The notes under the pieces were generated by a model, which was not told where the DNA came from, ran no database searches, and saw only the letters and a program-made list of their open reading frames with translations. From Mycolicibacterium sp. TUM20985 (GTDB lineage: Bacteria; Actinomycetota; Actinomycetes; Mycobacteriales; Mycobacteriaceae), in the NCBI RefSeq assembly GCF_030295745.1, contig NZ_AP027291.1:248001-312000 (forward strand): 64,000 nucleotides of DNA. Direction: 5' to 3'. The position numbers and the translations under genes are program-made. Of the stretch, positions 30,475 through 40,432 are shown one piece after another; the stretch's first letter is position 1, and every line of letters begins with the position of its first letter.

Positions 30475-31566
30475 TTACCGCATCGCGCGCTCGTGACTCC
30501 GCAGCGACTCACCGCTCGTGGCATCGAAGAAGTACGTGCGCTCCGGCGGTAGCGACAACCCGATGCGGGTCCCCGGCTCCAACGCCGTGCCCGCCTCGGC
30601 TTGCACGACCATCCGGGTGTCACCGTCGACCAGCGCGGTGAGCAGCGCGTGGCTCCCGAGCGGCTCGACGAAGTCGACGCGCGCAGGGACCATGCCGTGG
30701 ACGCAGGTGGGGTGAAACCGCAGGTGCTCCGGTCGGACGCCGACGGTGACCGGACCGTCCGGCATGGCGACCTCGGTCGTTGGCGTCTCCCCGACAAGGA
30801 GCGTCCCGTGCCGAACGACGGCAGGCAACAGGTTCATCGGCGGACTACCCATGAAGGCCGCGACGAAGGTGTTCGCCGGCCGGTTGTAGATGTCGTCGGT
30901 CGTGCCGATCTGCTGCACCTCGCCACCCGACATGACGCACAGCCGGTCCCCGAGCGTCATGGCCTCCACCTGGTCGTGGGTGACGTAGATGGACGTGACC
31001 GGCAGTTCGCGGTGTAACCGCTTGAGGTCACCGCGCACCTGATTGCGGAGCTTCGCATCGAGATTCGACAAGGGCTCGTCCAGCAGGAAGGCCTGCGGCT
31101 TGCGCACCAGTGCGCGTCCCATCGCCACCCGCTGACGCTGCCCGCCCGACAGTTGGCCGGGCTTGCGGTCCAACAGTTCGCCGATCTCGAGCAGGTCGGC
31201 CGTCTCGCGGACCCGGCGGTCGATCTCCGCTCGCGGGGTCCGGCGCTGGCGCAGGCCGTAGGCGAGGTTGCGGTACACCGTCATGTGCGGATAGAGAGCA
31301 TAGTTTTGGAACACCATCGCGATGTCGCGCTCACCGGGCGCCAGGCCGTTGACCACCGAACCGCCGATCCTGATCTCGCCCGACGTCGGCTTGTCCAGGC
31401 CGGCGAGCAGACGCAAGGCGGTGCTCTTGCCGCAGCCCGACGGCCCGACCAGGATCAGGAACTCGCCATCGGCAACGGTGAGATTGAGGCCCTTGAGCGC
31501 CACGGTGTCACCCGATCGCCCACCCGGATAGCGTCGCACCACGTCTCGAAACTCGACTTCTGCCAA
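30475..31566 (-). CDS. sugar ABC transporter ATP-binding protein (UgpC/MalK type)
   Basis: ATPase of 363 residues. Walker A is GPSGCGKST near residue 41, the Q-loop is [10 protein letters not shown], the signature is [14 protein letters not shown], Walker B is [13 protein letters not shown] and the switch His is in [10 protein letters not shown]. The C-terminal OB-type regulatory domain (from about 240) is typical of MalK/UgpC subunits. It is the last gene of the amino-sugar operon and powers import with the two permeases and binding protein upstream. Confidence 0.92.
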   Translation of the reverse strand: MAEVEFRDVVRRYPGGRSGDTVALKGLNLTVADGEFLILVGPSGCGKSTALRLLAGLDKPTSGEIRIGGSVVNGLAPGERDIAMVFQNYALYPHMTVYRNLAYGLRQRRTPRAEIDRRVRETADLLEIGELLDRKPGQLSGGQRQRVAMGRALVRKPQAFLLDEPLSNLDAKLRNQVRGDLKRLHRELPVTSIYVTHDQVEAMTLGDRLCVMSGGEVQQIGTTDDIYNRPANTFVAAFMGSPPMNLLPAVVRHGTLLVGETPTTEVAMPDGPVTVGVRPEHLRFHPTCVHGMVPARVDFVEPLGSHALLTALVDGDTRMVVQAEAGTALEPGTRIGLSLPPERTYFFDATSGESLRSHERAMR

Positions 31567-31578
31567 TGTCTTTGCTCC

Positions 31579-32496
31579 TCAACCCTTGATGCCGGTACTG
31601 GCGACCGACTGCACGAAGTATCGCTGGGCACCGACGAACACCAGCAGCATCGGTAGCAGGCTCATCACGTTCGCCGCCATCAGCAGTGGCCACTTGACCC
31701 GGTGGGCGCCCTGAAAGTAGCTCAGCCCCAGGGGAATCGTCATCTGATCCTGCGAGGTGATGACGATCAAGGGCCACAGGAAGTCGTTCCACGACGTCAG
31801 GACGGTCAGCGCCGCCAGGGTCGACATCGCCGGCAATGAGAGCGGAAGCACGATCTTGAACAGCACGCCCAGTCGTGACGTCCCGTCCACGCGGGCGGCC
31901 TCCTCCAACTCCACCGGTACCGTCTGAAAGAACTGCCTCAGGAAGAAGATGCCGAATGCCGTCGCCAGATTGGGAAGCATCAACGCGCCGAGGTGATCGA
32001 TGCCGAGGCCCTGGGCGACGTTGTCACCAAACCACTTGACGATGAGGAACACCGGAATCATCGTCACCTGGAAGGGCACCATCAGCGTGGCCATCAGCGT
32101 GACGAACAGAGCGCCACGACCCAGGAACCGGAGGCGGGCAAAGGCGTATCCCGCGAGGCTGCACACGATCAGGTTGCTGACGAGCACCACCGACGTGACG
32201 AGCAGGCTGTTGATGAAGAAGTGGCCGAACGGCGCCGCGGCCCACGCCTCGGTGTAGTTCTCGAATCGCGGGCGCTCGGGCAGCAGGACCGGCGGGAAGC
32301 GGTTGGTCTCACCCTCGGTCTCCAACGACGTGACCAGCATCCACAGCAGCGGCACGATCAAGATGAAGGTCATCGGGATGAGCACCAGATGCCATGGGCT
32401 GAAGGGCAATCGAAGCCGGGGTAGTCGACGGCGGCGCGGCGGTGGCGGCGGCGGTGTGGTGGTGGTCTCGCCCACCGGCAGTCGTGTCGTCGTCAC
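31579..32496 (-). CDS. sugar ABC permease (MalG/UgpE type)
   Basis: Integral membrane subunit of 305 residues with six helices and the EAA loop EEAARVDGTSRLGVLFKIVLP that contacts the ATPase. A Pro-rich N-terminus (TTTPPPPPPRRRRLPRLRL split) precedes the first helix. GTG at 32496 overlaps the upstream permease stop (GTGA). The frame further upstream is a shadow of that permease. Confidence 0.88.
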   Translation of the reverse strand: MTTTRLPVGETTTTPPPPPPRRRRLPRLRLPFSPWHLVLIPMTFILIVPLLWMLVTSLETEGETNRFPPVLLPERPRFENYTEAWAAAPFGHFFINSLLVTSVVLVSNLIVCSLAGYAFARLRFLGRGALFVTLMATLMVPFQVTMIPVFLIVKWFGDNVAQGLGIDHLGALMLPNLATAFGIFFLRQFFQTVPVELEEAARVDGTSRLGVLFKIVLPLSLPAMSTLAALTVLTSWNDFLWPLIVITSQDQMTIPLGLSYFQGAHRVKWPLLMAANVMSLLPMLLVFVGAQRYFVQSVASTGIKG

Positions 32497-33386
32497 GGCT
32501 GGTACGCGTACTTCCTGGCGAGCCGAAACTGCACGGCGGTGATGATCAGGATGACGACGAACAACGCGTACGCCATGGCCGCGGCGTACCCGGCGTCGAA
32601 GTGCACGAAGGCGCGGTCCCACAGGTAGTAGACGATGACGGTGGTGGCCCGCAGCGGTCCGCCGCGGGTGGTGGCATACACCTCGTCGAAGAGTTGCAAC
32701 GCGTTGATGGTCAGCCAGACGAGGAGGAACAGGTTGGCCGGACCGAGCAGTGGCACGGTGATGGTGCGGAAGCGGGTGAACGCGGTCGCGCCGTCGATCA
32801 TCGCCGCCTCGTGCAACTCGACCGGAACACCCTGCAGCGCAGCGAGGTACACGATCACCGAGAAGCCCGTCCACCCCCAGATCGTCATCGCCACGATCAC
32901 GAACAGGGCTTGCGACGGCGACGCGAGGAACGGCTGGGATGGCACCCCGACGGCGTTGAGGCCGGCATTGACCAAGCCGTAGTCACGGTCGGTCAGCCAC
33001 AGGAAGATGATTCCCTGCGAGATGGTCGACACCGCCATGGTGATGTAGGCGGCCGTGCGGTACACCGAGATGAAGCGCACCGACCGGTTCATTGCCGCGG
33101 CAACGAGCAGGCCGACGATCATGGTGCCGGGAACGAACAGCGCCGTGTAGACGATGGTGTGCTTGATCGCCTCCACGAAGACGGGGTCCTGAGCCAGCTT
33201 TCGATAGTTCTCGAGACCCACCCACGGTGTCTGCGGTCGAAGCAGATCCGACTTCTGGAACGACAACTGCAGCGACATGAATACCGGCAGCAGGCCGAAG
33301 ATGCCGATCAGCACCGCCGCGGGACTCGCCAGTGCCCACCCCGCTGCGGTATCCGAGCGGCCAAGTCGTCGCAGCAGTGCCGGCAC
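32493..33386 (-). CDS. sugar ABC permease (MalF/UgpA type)
   Basis: Integral membrane subunit of 297 residues with six helices and the EAA-loop pattern HEAAMIDGATAFTRFRTITVP. The short N-terminus and the family profile fit carbohydrate importers of the CUT1 class. It follows the binding-protein gene by eight bases and overlaps the second permease by four, so all four transport genes are one unit. Confidence 0.88.
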   Translation of the reverse strand: MPALLRRLGRSDTAAGWALASPAAVLIGIFGLLPVFMSLQLSFQKSDLLRPQTPWVGLENYRKLAQDPVFVEAIKHTIVYTALFVPGTMIVGLLVAAAMNRSVRFISVYRTAAYITMAVSTISQGIIFLWLTDRDYGLVNAGLNAVGVPSQPFLASPSQALFVIVAMTIWGWTGFSVIVYLAALQGVPVELHEAAMIDGATAFTRFRTITVPLLGPANLFLLVWLTINALQLFDEVYATTRGGPLRATTVIVYYLWDRAFVHFDAGYAAAMAYALFVVILIITAVQFRLARKYAYQP

Positions 33387-33394
33387 GTCGCGGG

Positions 33395-34675
33395 TTACTT
33401 CTCGGCCAGTGCGGCGTCAGCGGCCTGGGCGGCGGCGTTCAGTGCGTCCGCGGGCTGATCCTTGCCGAGCATGACCGACACGATGGCCTGCCCCAGCGCC
33501 TCGGACACGTCGGGGTACTTCTCGACGGTGGGCCTGACCTTCTCCACGTTGGACAGGTTCTCGACGAAGGTCGCCGTGCCCGGCACGTTCTCGTTCAGTT
33601 TGGTGAGCACGGACTGATCCTGGCCCACCGAGGTGCGGATGGGTAGATCCCCGGTCCCCAACGAGAATGCCTTGACCTGCTCGGGCGCCGACAGCCACTT
33701 GACGAAGTCGACGGCGGCACGCTTCTTCTCGTCGCCGTTGTCGAAGACCACCCAGTTGTCCGGGCCTGCGATCGTCTGATGGCCGCCGTCGGATCCGGCG
33801 AAGGTGGGCATCACCTGCACGCCGTAGGAGATGTCGGGAAGCTGGCTAAGATCCCACGGTCCGGTGATGAGCATGGCGACCTTGCCGCTGTTCATCAGCT
33901 TGGGTCCGTTCTCGTTGGTCGTGTCGAGATACAGCGACTTGTCGGTCACCGCCATCTGCTGCAGGACCGTCAGGGCCTTGACACCGGCCGGTGAGTTGAA
34001 CGCGGCGTGTTCGTCGTCCGGGGTGAGAATGTCGCCGCCGGCCTCCCAAAGCATCGGAAGGTAGTGCCAGACGGTGTCCTCGCTGCCGTCGGCGGGAATC
34101 AGCCAGCCGTACTGGCCCTTCGACGGATCGGTCAGCTTCGCGGCCGCCGCCCGGAAGTCGTCCCACGTCCAGTTCGGCGTCGGGGGTGCGACTCCCGCAT
34201 CGGCGAACAGCTTCTCGTTGTAGACGATCGCCAGATTGTCCACCAGGGCGGGCACGCCGACGACCTTGTCGCCCACCGTGGCGGCCTCGCGTTCGGCGGG
34301 ATAGAAGTCGTCCCACTTCCAATCGGGCTGCGACACCTCGTCGGCCATGTCGACGACCTGCGGTATCTGGGCGATGTTGGGTGACCACGAGCCGAACATG
34401 TAGGCGACGTCGGGTGCGCTGCCGCCTCGCACGGCGGTCAGGACCTTCTGCAGCACCAGGTCGTTGCTGGAGTACAGCTCGCTGACCTTCACGTCGGGGT
34501 GGTCCTTGTTGTACTGGTCGATCAGGCCCTTGAAGACCTCACCCTCGGTGTCCTGGTAGCCGTGCCACACCGCGATCTCGGTCGGGCCGGATGGTGCGGA
34601 GTCTCCGCCGCCGCACCCCGTCATGACGAAGGCGAGGATGGCGGCCAATGCAATACAGAGCCGTGATCGGATCAT
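33395..34675 (-). CDS. sugar-binding lipoprotein of ABC importer
   Basis: Extracytoplasmic solute-binding protein of 426 residues (family 1, CUT1 type). A lipoprotein signal peptide ends in the lipobox MTGC near residue 20, so Cys20 is the expected lipidation site. The mature part shows IAVWHGYQDTEGEVFKGL and PDVAYMFGSW typical of sugar-binding proteins. ATG at 34675 is set by AGGAG ten bases upstream. The ligand is probably an amino sugar or its glycoside, from the gene context. Confidence 0.88.
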   Translation of the reverse strand: MIRSRLCIALAAILAFVMTGCGGGDSAPSGPTEIAVWHGYQDTEGEVFKGLIDQYNKDHPDVKVSELYSSNDLVLQKVLTAVRGGSAPDVAYMFGSWSPNIAQIPQVVDMADEVSQPDWKWDDFYPAEREAATVGDKVVGVPALVDNLAIVYNEKLFADAGVAPPTPNWTWDDFRAAAAKLTDPSKGQYGWLIPADGSEDTVWHYLPMLWEAGGDILTPDDEHAAFNSPAGVKALTVLQQMAVTDKSLYLDTTNENGPKLMNSGKVAMLITGPWDLSQLPDISYGVQVMPTFAGSDGGHQTIAGPDNWVVFDNGDEKKRAAVDFVKWLSAPEQVKAFSLGTGDLPIRTSVGQDQSVLTKLNENVPGTATFVENLSNVEKVRPTVEKYPDVSEALGQAIVSVMLGKDQPADALNAAAQAADAALAEK

Positions 34676-34698
34676 TGCGGACACTCCTTGTTCGGTTC

Positions 34699-36009
34699 TC
34701 ATGGCACGAGCGTGGTTCGGAGCGCTTCGGGCAGGAGATCGCCGTGCGCGATCGTCAGGTCGTCGCACAGATCCCAGATCTGATCGACGGTCAGGGTGGC
34801 GGCGGTATTCGGGTCGACCATGGCCGCCGCGCGCACCAGGCGGGGATCGCCGTCGACGGCGGCGCGGACCGCGAGCTCGACCGGGTTGAGGAAGCCCCGG
34901 TTCAACGCAGCACACTGCGGCGGAAGGTCGCCCACCTTCGTGGGGTGGGCGCCGAGGGCGTCGAGCAGGGTGGGCACTTCGACGGCCACCCCGTCGGGCA
35001 GGTTGGTGATCAGGCCGTCGTTGACGACGTTGGCGGAGATGACGCGTGGCGTCCCCGTCTCGAACGAGTGGATCACCTGCGGGGCGTACTCCGTGGACTC
35101 GGTGTCGATGCCCAGGGTCTCGGTCCCGGCGAGTTCGGAACGGACCCTTGCGTACTCGGCGAGGTTGGCCTCGCTGATCCGGACGTAGGCGCCGACGTCG
35201 AGCCGCAACCGCTCGACCTCACCGGGGTGGCGCAGATACCACGGAACGTACTCGCTCGAGTGCTCGCTGGTCTCGGTCGGGTAGTAGCCGAGCCTGCGGT
35301 ACATGTCCACCCTGACCCGTCGGCGGAGTTCCGGATCGGCGGAGATGCGTTGATCCAGAAGCGGATACAGGTTCTGACCGCCCCGCTCCCAGCGCAGTAC
35401 CCAGGCCTGGTGATTGACCCCGGCCGACCAGTAGGACACCTCGTCGAACGGGACGTCGATGAGCTCGCACAACCCCACCATGGTCCAGTGCACCGAGTGA
35501 CACAGCCCGAGGACCTTCAGCTTCGGTGCGACGTGCCGCAGGTAGGTGACGTTCATGGCCATCGGGTTGGTGTAGTTGAGCAGCCACGCGTCGGGACACA
35601 CCTCCTGCATGTCCGCGGCGATTCCGGCGAGGACGGGGAACGTCCGCAGGCCGCGGAAGATGCCGCCGATGCCGATCGTGTCGCCGATGGTCTGATGCAG
35701 GTCGTACTTCTCGGGAATCTCGAAGTCGCGCAACGTCGCCGCGTGCATGCCGACCTGGATGACGTTGATGACGTAGTCGGCGCCGGCGAGCGCGCGCCGG
35801 CGGTCGGCGTGCACGACCACCTCGGGTTGGGCCCCCGCCGCGCTCGCGGTGGCCCGTGCGATCGCCTCGGCCGTCTCGAGGCGTTCGGGATTGATGTCAT
35901 GGAGCACCACGCGAACCGAGGTCAGTTCGGGAAACGAGAAGATGTCCCCGAGCAGCTCGCGGGTGAACTCGACGCTGCCCGCGCCGATGATGACGATCGT
36001 TGGCTTCAC
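34699..36009 (-). CDS. GH4 family glycosidase (alpha-galactosidase/alpha-glucosidase type)
   Basis: NAD- and Mn-dependent glycoside hydrolase of 436 residues. N-terminal NAD motif is VIIGAGSVEFT, and the metal/active-site motifs are LNYTNPMAMNV, CHSVHWTM (Cys metal ligand) and GVNHQAW. GH4 enzymes cleave alpha- or beta-glycosides through a redox mechanism in the cytosol. With the rest of the operon, an alpha-linked galactosaminide or similar glycoside is a reasonable substrate. It overlaps the DMT gene by four bases. Confidence 0.87.
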   Translation of the reverse strand: MKPTIVIIGAGSVEFTRELLGDIFSFPELTSVRVVLHDINPERLETAEAIARATASAAGAQPEVVVHADRRRALAGADYVINVIQVGMHAATLRDFEIPEKYDLHQTIGDTIGIGGIFRGLRTFPVLAGIAADMQEVCPDAWLLNYTNPMAMNVTYLRHVAPKLKVLGLCHSVHWTMVGLCELIDVPFDEVSYWSAGVNHQAWVLRWERGGQNLYPLLDQRISADPELRRRVRVDMYRRLGYYPTETSEHSSEYVPWYLRHPGEVERLRLDVGAYVRISEANLAEYARVRSELAGTETLGIDTESTEYAPQVIHSFETGTPRVISANVVNDGLITNLPDGVAVEVPTLLDALGAHPTKVGDLPPQCAALNRGFLNPVELAVRAAVDGDPRLVRAAAMVDPNTAATLTVDQIWDLCDDLTIAHGDLLPEALRTTLVP

Positions 36010-36959
36010 GTGCGGCTCTTGGTTTCGGCGGGGGTCGGGTCGAGCACCGCTTCGGTCAGTGCCTCGCCCCGCTTCTCGTCGCTGTACACCATGAGAGTCG
36101 AGCCGACCAGGGCCAGCACGATGCCCGCCGCCCCGTAGGGAGTGGGCAGGGTCTGGTAGGCGATCAGCGAGATGATGACGGTGAGCGCAGGCGCGAGTGC
36201 GTTCGTCGTCGGGGCCACGATGGAGGCCTTACCCCTAGCGAGGGCCATCAAGAGGAAGAGTGCACCGATCGCGTTGAGCACCTGGGTGCCTGCGGTCAAT
36301 GCCGGTGCCTGCCAGGGGAAGTCGGTGGGGATACCACCCAGGGAGATCAACGCAACGGGAATGAGTAGCAGCCCACTGATCGTCATCCATCCGAATGTCG
36401 TCGCCTCGTTGACGCCGATGGTCGCGGTCTTGCGCATGAAGTACGCCTGCACGCCCCAGGCCACGCAGATCAGGATCGCCAGCAGCAGCCACGGACCCGA
36501 CGAGCCCTCGGATTCACCACCGGTGATGGTGAACAACACGATGGCTGCCAGCGCCAAGACGAGGCCGACGACTGCCAGCGGTGCAAGTCGTTCGCGCAGC
36601 AGCACCATCGCCATCACCACGGTGATCACGGGAGAGATCGAGATGATCGGGAAGATGAGGTAGGCCGGACCCATCGTCAGCGCCTGGAAGAGGAGGAGTT
36701 GGCCACCGGCTCCCGTGAGCCCGATCAGCAGGCCGTAGATCGTTGCGGCCGGGCGTCGGTCCCAGCGTTGGCCGCGAAGTACGAACACCGCAGGAATGAT
36801 CATCGTCAGCGCCCAGATGCAGTAGATCATCTCGTCGGGGTAGCCGTACTTCGTCGCGGGGAGTGCCGAGAAGGCACCCCACACACCCCAGAACAGGATG
36901 AGCAGCGTCGCGTAGAAGATCCAACTGCGGGTATGCCCAGTGGCTTGGGTATCGGTCAT
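36006..36959 (-). CDS. EamA/DMT superfamily transporter
   Basis: Membrane carrier of 317 residues with ten hydrophobic helices arranged as two EamA repeats (for example around IISISPVITVVMAMVLLRER and LAPALTVIISLIAYQTLP). Drug/metabolite transporters of this kind move sugars, amino acids or nucleotides. It overlaps both neighbours by four bases, which makes it part of the catabolic operon. Whether it imports or exports a sugar or sugar by-product is unknown. Confidence 0.85.
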   Translation of the reverse strand: MTDTQATGHTRSWIFYATLLILFWGVWGAFSALPATKYGYPDEMIYCIWALTMIIPAVFVLRGQRWDRRPAATIYGLLIGLTGAGGQLLLFQALTMGPAYLIFPIISISPVITVVMAMVLLRERLAPLAVVGLVLALAAIVLFTITGGESEGSSGPWLLLAILICVAWGVQAYFMRKTATIGVNEATTFGWMTISGLLLIPVALISLGGIPTDFPWQAPALTAGTQVLNAIGALFLLMALARGKASIVAPTTNALAPALTVIISLIAYQTLPTPYGAAGIVLALVGSTLMVYSDEKRGEALTEAVLDPTPAETKSRT

Positions 36960-37963
36960 GGTGTCCTCACCTCTTTGAAAGTCTCGGTGTCGGCGGCAAG
37001 CCGACTAACGGATGCGTGGCTGAGCGGCTCGCCCCGATGCTTGGCGGCGTACAGCGCGGCGCCCACGGCGGGATCGAGCAACGGGCGTTGCAGGTCGTAC
37101 TTGGCCGGCAGCCCGTTCAGTGCGGTGACGAAGAGTTCCCGGAAGGCGTCGTCGGAGAACATCCCGCCCGAGTAGGACACCGGCACGACCTCGGCCTCGG
37201 TGAAGCCGATCAGCGATCGGGTGGTATCGACCAGCGTGACGAGTTCGGCTGCGGCAGAGCGGAGAATGTCAGAGGCGACGCCGTCCCCCTTGCGGGCGGC
37301 TTGGCAGACCGTCGTAGCGAGCGCGGCGACCGAGGTGCGATTGCCGCTCCACGTGTCGATCACCAGGCTGACCACGTCGAGGTCGCCGGTGAGCTGCAAC
37401 CGTTCCTTCAGCAGGGTGTAGAGCGGGCCGCGGTCCAGCCGGCCATCGCTCATCCGACTGAAGGCGTTGAGACCCTGCGTGGCAATCCAATACGCCGATC
37501 CCTCGTCGCCGAACAGCTCACCCCAACCGCCGGCGCGGTGTCCCTTGCCCTGGCGCTCGCCATAGGTCATGGAGCCGGTACCGCTGATGACGTTGATACC
37601 GTCCTCGCCAGCGAGCGAACCCGCCCAGCCGCAGACCATGTCGTTGTCGCAGCTGTACCGGTCGTGGCCGAGGACCCGACTCGGAACGGCGTCGAGCTTC
37701 GCCACGTCACCGCTGGCCTCGCCGTATCCAGGAAGGCCGAAGAAGGCCGCCGTGATCTCCGACGGGTCGATGTCCGCCTGTCCGCAGACCTCCGCGATGC
37801 CCTGCGCCAGAGCAGCTTCCACCACGTCGAAGTTGGAGTTGAAGTAGTACGACGGTGGCGCCTTGGCACGAGCCAGGACGTGACCGGCGGAGTCGATGAG
37901 GGCGAACGCGGTCTTCGACCCGCCTCCGTCGACGCCCAGGTATGTCTTCGCGGAAGCGGTCAT
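36956..37963 (-). CDS. BadF/BadG/BcrA/BcrD-type sugar kinase (N-acetylglucosamine kinase-like)
   Basis: ASKHA-fold kinase of 335 residues. ATP-binding phosphate-1 motif is YLGVDGGGSKTAFALID at residues 8-24; phosphate-2 is GINVISGTGSMTYGE near 125. The family includes N-acetylglucosamine kinase and eukaryotic NAGK. In this operon it likely phosphorylates the imported amino sugar to its 6-phosphate. Four-base overlaps with both flanking genes. Confidence 0.85.
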   Translation of the reverse strand: MTASAKTYLGVDGGGSKTAFALIDSAGHVLARAKAPPSYYFNSNFDVVEAALAQGIAEVCGQADIDPSEITAAFFGLPGYGEASGDVAKLDAVPSRVLGHDRYSCDNDMVCGWAGSLAGEDGINVISGTGSMTYGERQGKGHRAGGWGELFGDEGSAYWIATQGLNAFSRMSDGRLDRGPLYTLLKERLQLTGDLDVVSLVIDTWSGNRTSVAALATTVCQAARKGDGVASDILRSAAAELVTLVDTTRSLIGFTEAEVVPVSYSGGMFSDDAFRELFVTALNGLPAKYDLQRPLLDPAVGAALYAAKHRGEPLSHASVSRLAADTETFKEVRTP

Positions 37964-39090
37964 CGTGGCTCCATCGGATGAATGGTGACGCCCTTGACGA
38001 CCCTGCTGACTTCGCCCGACGGGAACGGGTTGTCGGGTGTCTTGCGGTATTCCAACGAGGTGAACAGCGCCAGGTACTGGGCGAACACCAGGTAGGACAG
38101 CGCGACCATGGCGTCGTCGAGCCCCTCGAGTCCGGGGAGGACGACGGCGGGACCGAGGTGGGCCGGAATGGGTTCGGTGCTGAGGACGGTTACAGCGTCC
38201 TCACCGAGTTGGGTGCGGAGCTCCGCGACGATGTCGAGGTCGTAGAGGCGGGTGTGGGGATCGTTGGAGAGGTAGACGATCACCAGCGTGTCCGCGTCGA
38301 GGACCGACTTGGGGCCGTGGCGGAACCCCAGGGGGGAGTCGAAGTACGTCACCACTTCACCGGCGGTCAACTCGAGCAGTTTGAGGGCCGACTCCTGGGC
38401 CAGCCCCTGCAGGGAACCGCTGCCGAGATAGACGAACCGTTGCTTCTTCCGTCGGGCCAGCGCCCGGATGTCCCGTTGGAGGTCCACCACGTGCTGGGCG
38501 GCGGCGGCGAGGGCGTCCCCGTCGCGGGGCTCGGCAGGTCCCAGTAGGAGCAGGCAGGACAACAACATCGACGTCAGGCTCGACGTCATCGCGAAGCCGA
38601 CGTCGTTGGTGCGCTCCGGCATGTAGACGACCAACGAGTTCTCGCGGTCGGCGTGAGCGCGCCCCAGCTTCCCGTCGCGGTCGCAGGTGAGGACGAGATG
38701 CCAGACTTCGTCTATCAGTTCGTCGGCCAGTGCGGTGGTCGCGAGGCTCTCGGGGCTGTTGCCGGACCGCCCGAATGAGACTAGGAGCGTGGGGGTGTGG
38801 CGCTCGAGGTAGTCGAGGGGGTTGGCGACGATGTCGGTGGTCGCGACGGCATCGACGCGTCGGTCGAGGTGGCGGCGCAGGGCCGGTGCGGCAATGTCGC
38901 CGGCGAACGCCGAGCTACCCGCACCGGTCAGGACGATCCGAAGATCTGGCCGGGCGACGAGCGCGCCGAGGAAGTCGGCGGCCTGCCGGTCTGTGCGCCC
39001 GGCGACCTCGCGCCAGGCGTCGGGCTGCTGTCCGATTTCGAGAATCGTTGCGCCGCCCTCTTCTTGGGCGGGAACTCGTGCGCTAGTCAT
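37960..39090 (-). CDS. SIS-domain sugar isomerase (AgaS-like)
   Basis: Cytosolic protein of 376 residues with two SIS domains: the first has TGAGSSAFAGD near residue 56 and SFGRSGNSPES near 105, the second YLGSGSLQGLAQESALKL near 225. This matches AgaS, which deaminates and isomerises galactosamine-6-phosphate to tagatose-6-phosphate. Glucosamine-6-phosphate deaminase-like activity is the alternative. It overlaps the kinase gene and the GatZ gene. Confidence 0.82.
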   Translation of the reverse strand: MTSARVPAQEEGGATILEIGQQPDAWREVAGRTDRQAADFLGALVARPDLRIVLTGAGSSAFAGDIAAPALRRHLDRRVDAVATTDIVANPLDYLERHTPTLLVSFGRSGNSPESLATTALADELIDEVWHLVLTCDRDGKLGRAHADRENSLVVYMPERTNDVGFAMTSSLTSMLLSCLLLLGPAEPRDGDALAAAAQHVVDLQRDIRALARRKKQRFVYLGSGSLQGLAQESALKLLELTAGEVVTYFDSPLGFRHGPKSVLDADTLVIVYLSNDPHTRLYDLDIVAELRTQLGEDAVTVLSTEPIPAHLGPAVVLPGLEGLDDAMVALSYLVFAQYLALFTSLEYRKTPDNPFPSGEVSRVVKGVTIHPMEPR

Positions 39091-40432
39091 CGGCTGCTCC
39101 AGTAGTCGAGTCGGGTCGTTCGCGGTCGGTGGTCTGACATGCCCGGGCGTATGGCCGCAGGACGTCGCGGATGCGGTCCATGACCAGGTCCTGGGCGACG
39201 GGCGCTACCAGGCCGGCCCGGATCCGGTCGTACTGTTGGGGCAGGAACTGGCTGATCAGGGGCAGCGGGATACCGGTGCGGTCGAGGTTGTCCAGCAGGG
39301 TTCGCCTGGCGGCGTCGACCTCGTCGTCGGCCCAGTAGTAGCGCAGGCGATCGCTGTAGCTGTACCGGCGAGCGGTCCGCTGTGCCCGCGGGTCACCGTG
39401 GTAGTAGTCCTGCCAGTATCCGGGTTCGGCCAGCATCCTGCGTTCGACGACCTCGATCAGGTTCGACCGCGAGGTGCGTGCGACGAGCTCCGACTCGATC
39501 ATGGCCAGGGCGAAGAGCGCTTCCCGCATCGCGAACGTCAAGGCCGGGCCCACCTTGAGGATCGCCCAGTGATCCTCGACGAGCTCCCGAAGATGTTGGG
39601 GCCGTTGATAATCGGTGGAGTGCGCTTCGAAGACGAGGCCGTCCTCGGCGTCGAGCACGTGGCGTAATTCGTCGGTGGCTGCGCGGTCGTAGTCGATCAC
39701 GTTGAGGTGATCGAACTCGACGCCGGGTTGGACCACCAGCGCGATGACGCGGGGCCAGGCGTACGCGAGCCCGAGTTCGTCGAAGGCGGCCCGGTGCGCG
39801 GCGATGGTCCGGCGCGCCCGGTCGGCCGGTGTCGGTACGAGGTGCTCGAGGGTCTCGTGGGCGCCGCCGGGGACGGGCACCTCGGTCCCGATGACGTATA
39901 CCGGTCCGTCGGAGCCGATTTCGTGCGCGGTGTTCTCCGCGACGCGCATCAGCCGGGCGGACCTACTGGCGACGACCTCGTCGGGGAGGACGGTGGGATC
40001 GTCGGCACACGACATGCTGCAGTCCAGATGGATCTTGGCGTACCCCGCCTCGACGTAGGCGGCGACGAGGACCTCGGCCTTCTGCATTGCCGCAGAGGAC
40101 GATTCATGCTGCCAGCGGTTGGGTCCGAGGTGGTCACCGCCGAGGACGATGCGGTCGCGGCCGAACCCGCGGTCGTCGGCGATGCGGTGCACCAGATCGC
40201 GGAACTCCGGCGGGCGCAGCCCGGTGTAACCGCCGAACTGATCGACCTGATTCGATGTGGCCTCGATGAGGACGTAGTCACCGTCGGTCGCCGCCTGAAC
40301 GATGGCGGCCTCGAGCACGGTCGGATGTGCCGAGCACACCGAGTAGATGCCGGTCGGCTCACCGGCTTCGTGGCGGGCGATCGTGTCGGCCAGCCAGTCG
40401 ACGCGCGGAAGCGTGTGCGTGGTTCGAGTCAT
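39083..40432 (-). CDS. gatZ: tagatose-bisphosphate aldolase non-catalytic subunit (GatZ/KbaZ family)
   Basis: Protein of 449 residues matching GatZ/AgaZ/KbaZ: GIYSVCSAHPTVLEAAI, IEATSNQVDQFGGYTG, FGRDRIVLGGDHLGPNRW, KIHLDCSMSCADDP and YVIGTEVPVPGGAH. These proteins stabilise or support the class II tagatose-1,6-bisphosphate aldolase. ATG at 40432 overlaps the GatY stop by four bases (ATGA), as expected for partner subunits. The longer open frame upstream is a shadow of gatY. Confidence 0.87.
   Translation of the reverse strand: MTRTTHTLPRVDWLADTIARHEAGEPTGIYSVCSAHPTVLEAAIVQAATDGDYVLIEATSNQVDQFGGYTGLRPPEFRDLVHRIADDRGFGRDRIVLGGDHLGPNRWQHESSSAAMQKAEVLVAAYVEAGYAKIHLDCSMSCADDPTVLPDEVVASRSARLMRVAENTAHEIGSDGPVYVIGTEVPVPGGAHETLEHLVPTPADRARRTIAAHRAAFDELGLAYAWPRVIALVVQPGVEFDHLNVIDYDRAATDELRHVLDAEDGLVFEAHSTDYQRPQHLRELVEDHWAILKVGPALTFAMREALFALAMIESELVARTSRSNLIEVVERRMLAEPGYWQDYYHGDPRAQRTARRYSYSDRLRYYWADDEVDAARRTLLDNLDRTGIPLPLISQFLPQQYDRIRAGLVAPVAQDLVMDRIRDVLRPYARACQTTDRERPDSTTGAADD

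Noticed and set aside
34648..36138. 496-residue plus-strand open frame opposite the GH4 gene
   Set aside because: The minus-strand frame has full GH4 motifs; this one has none.
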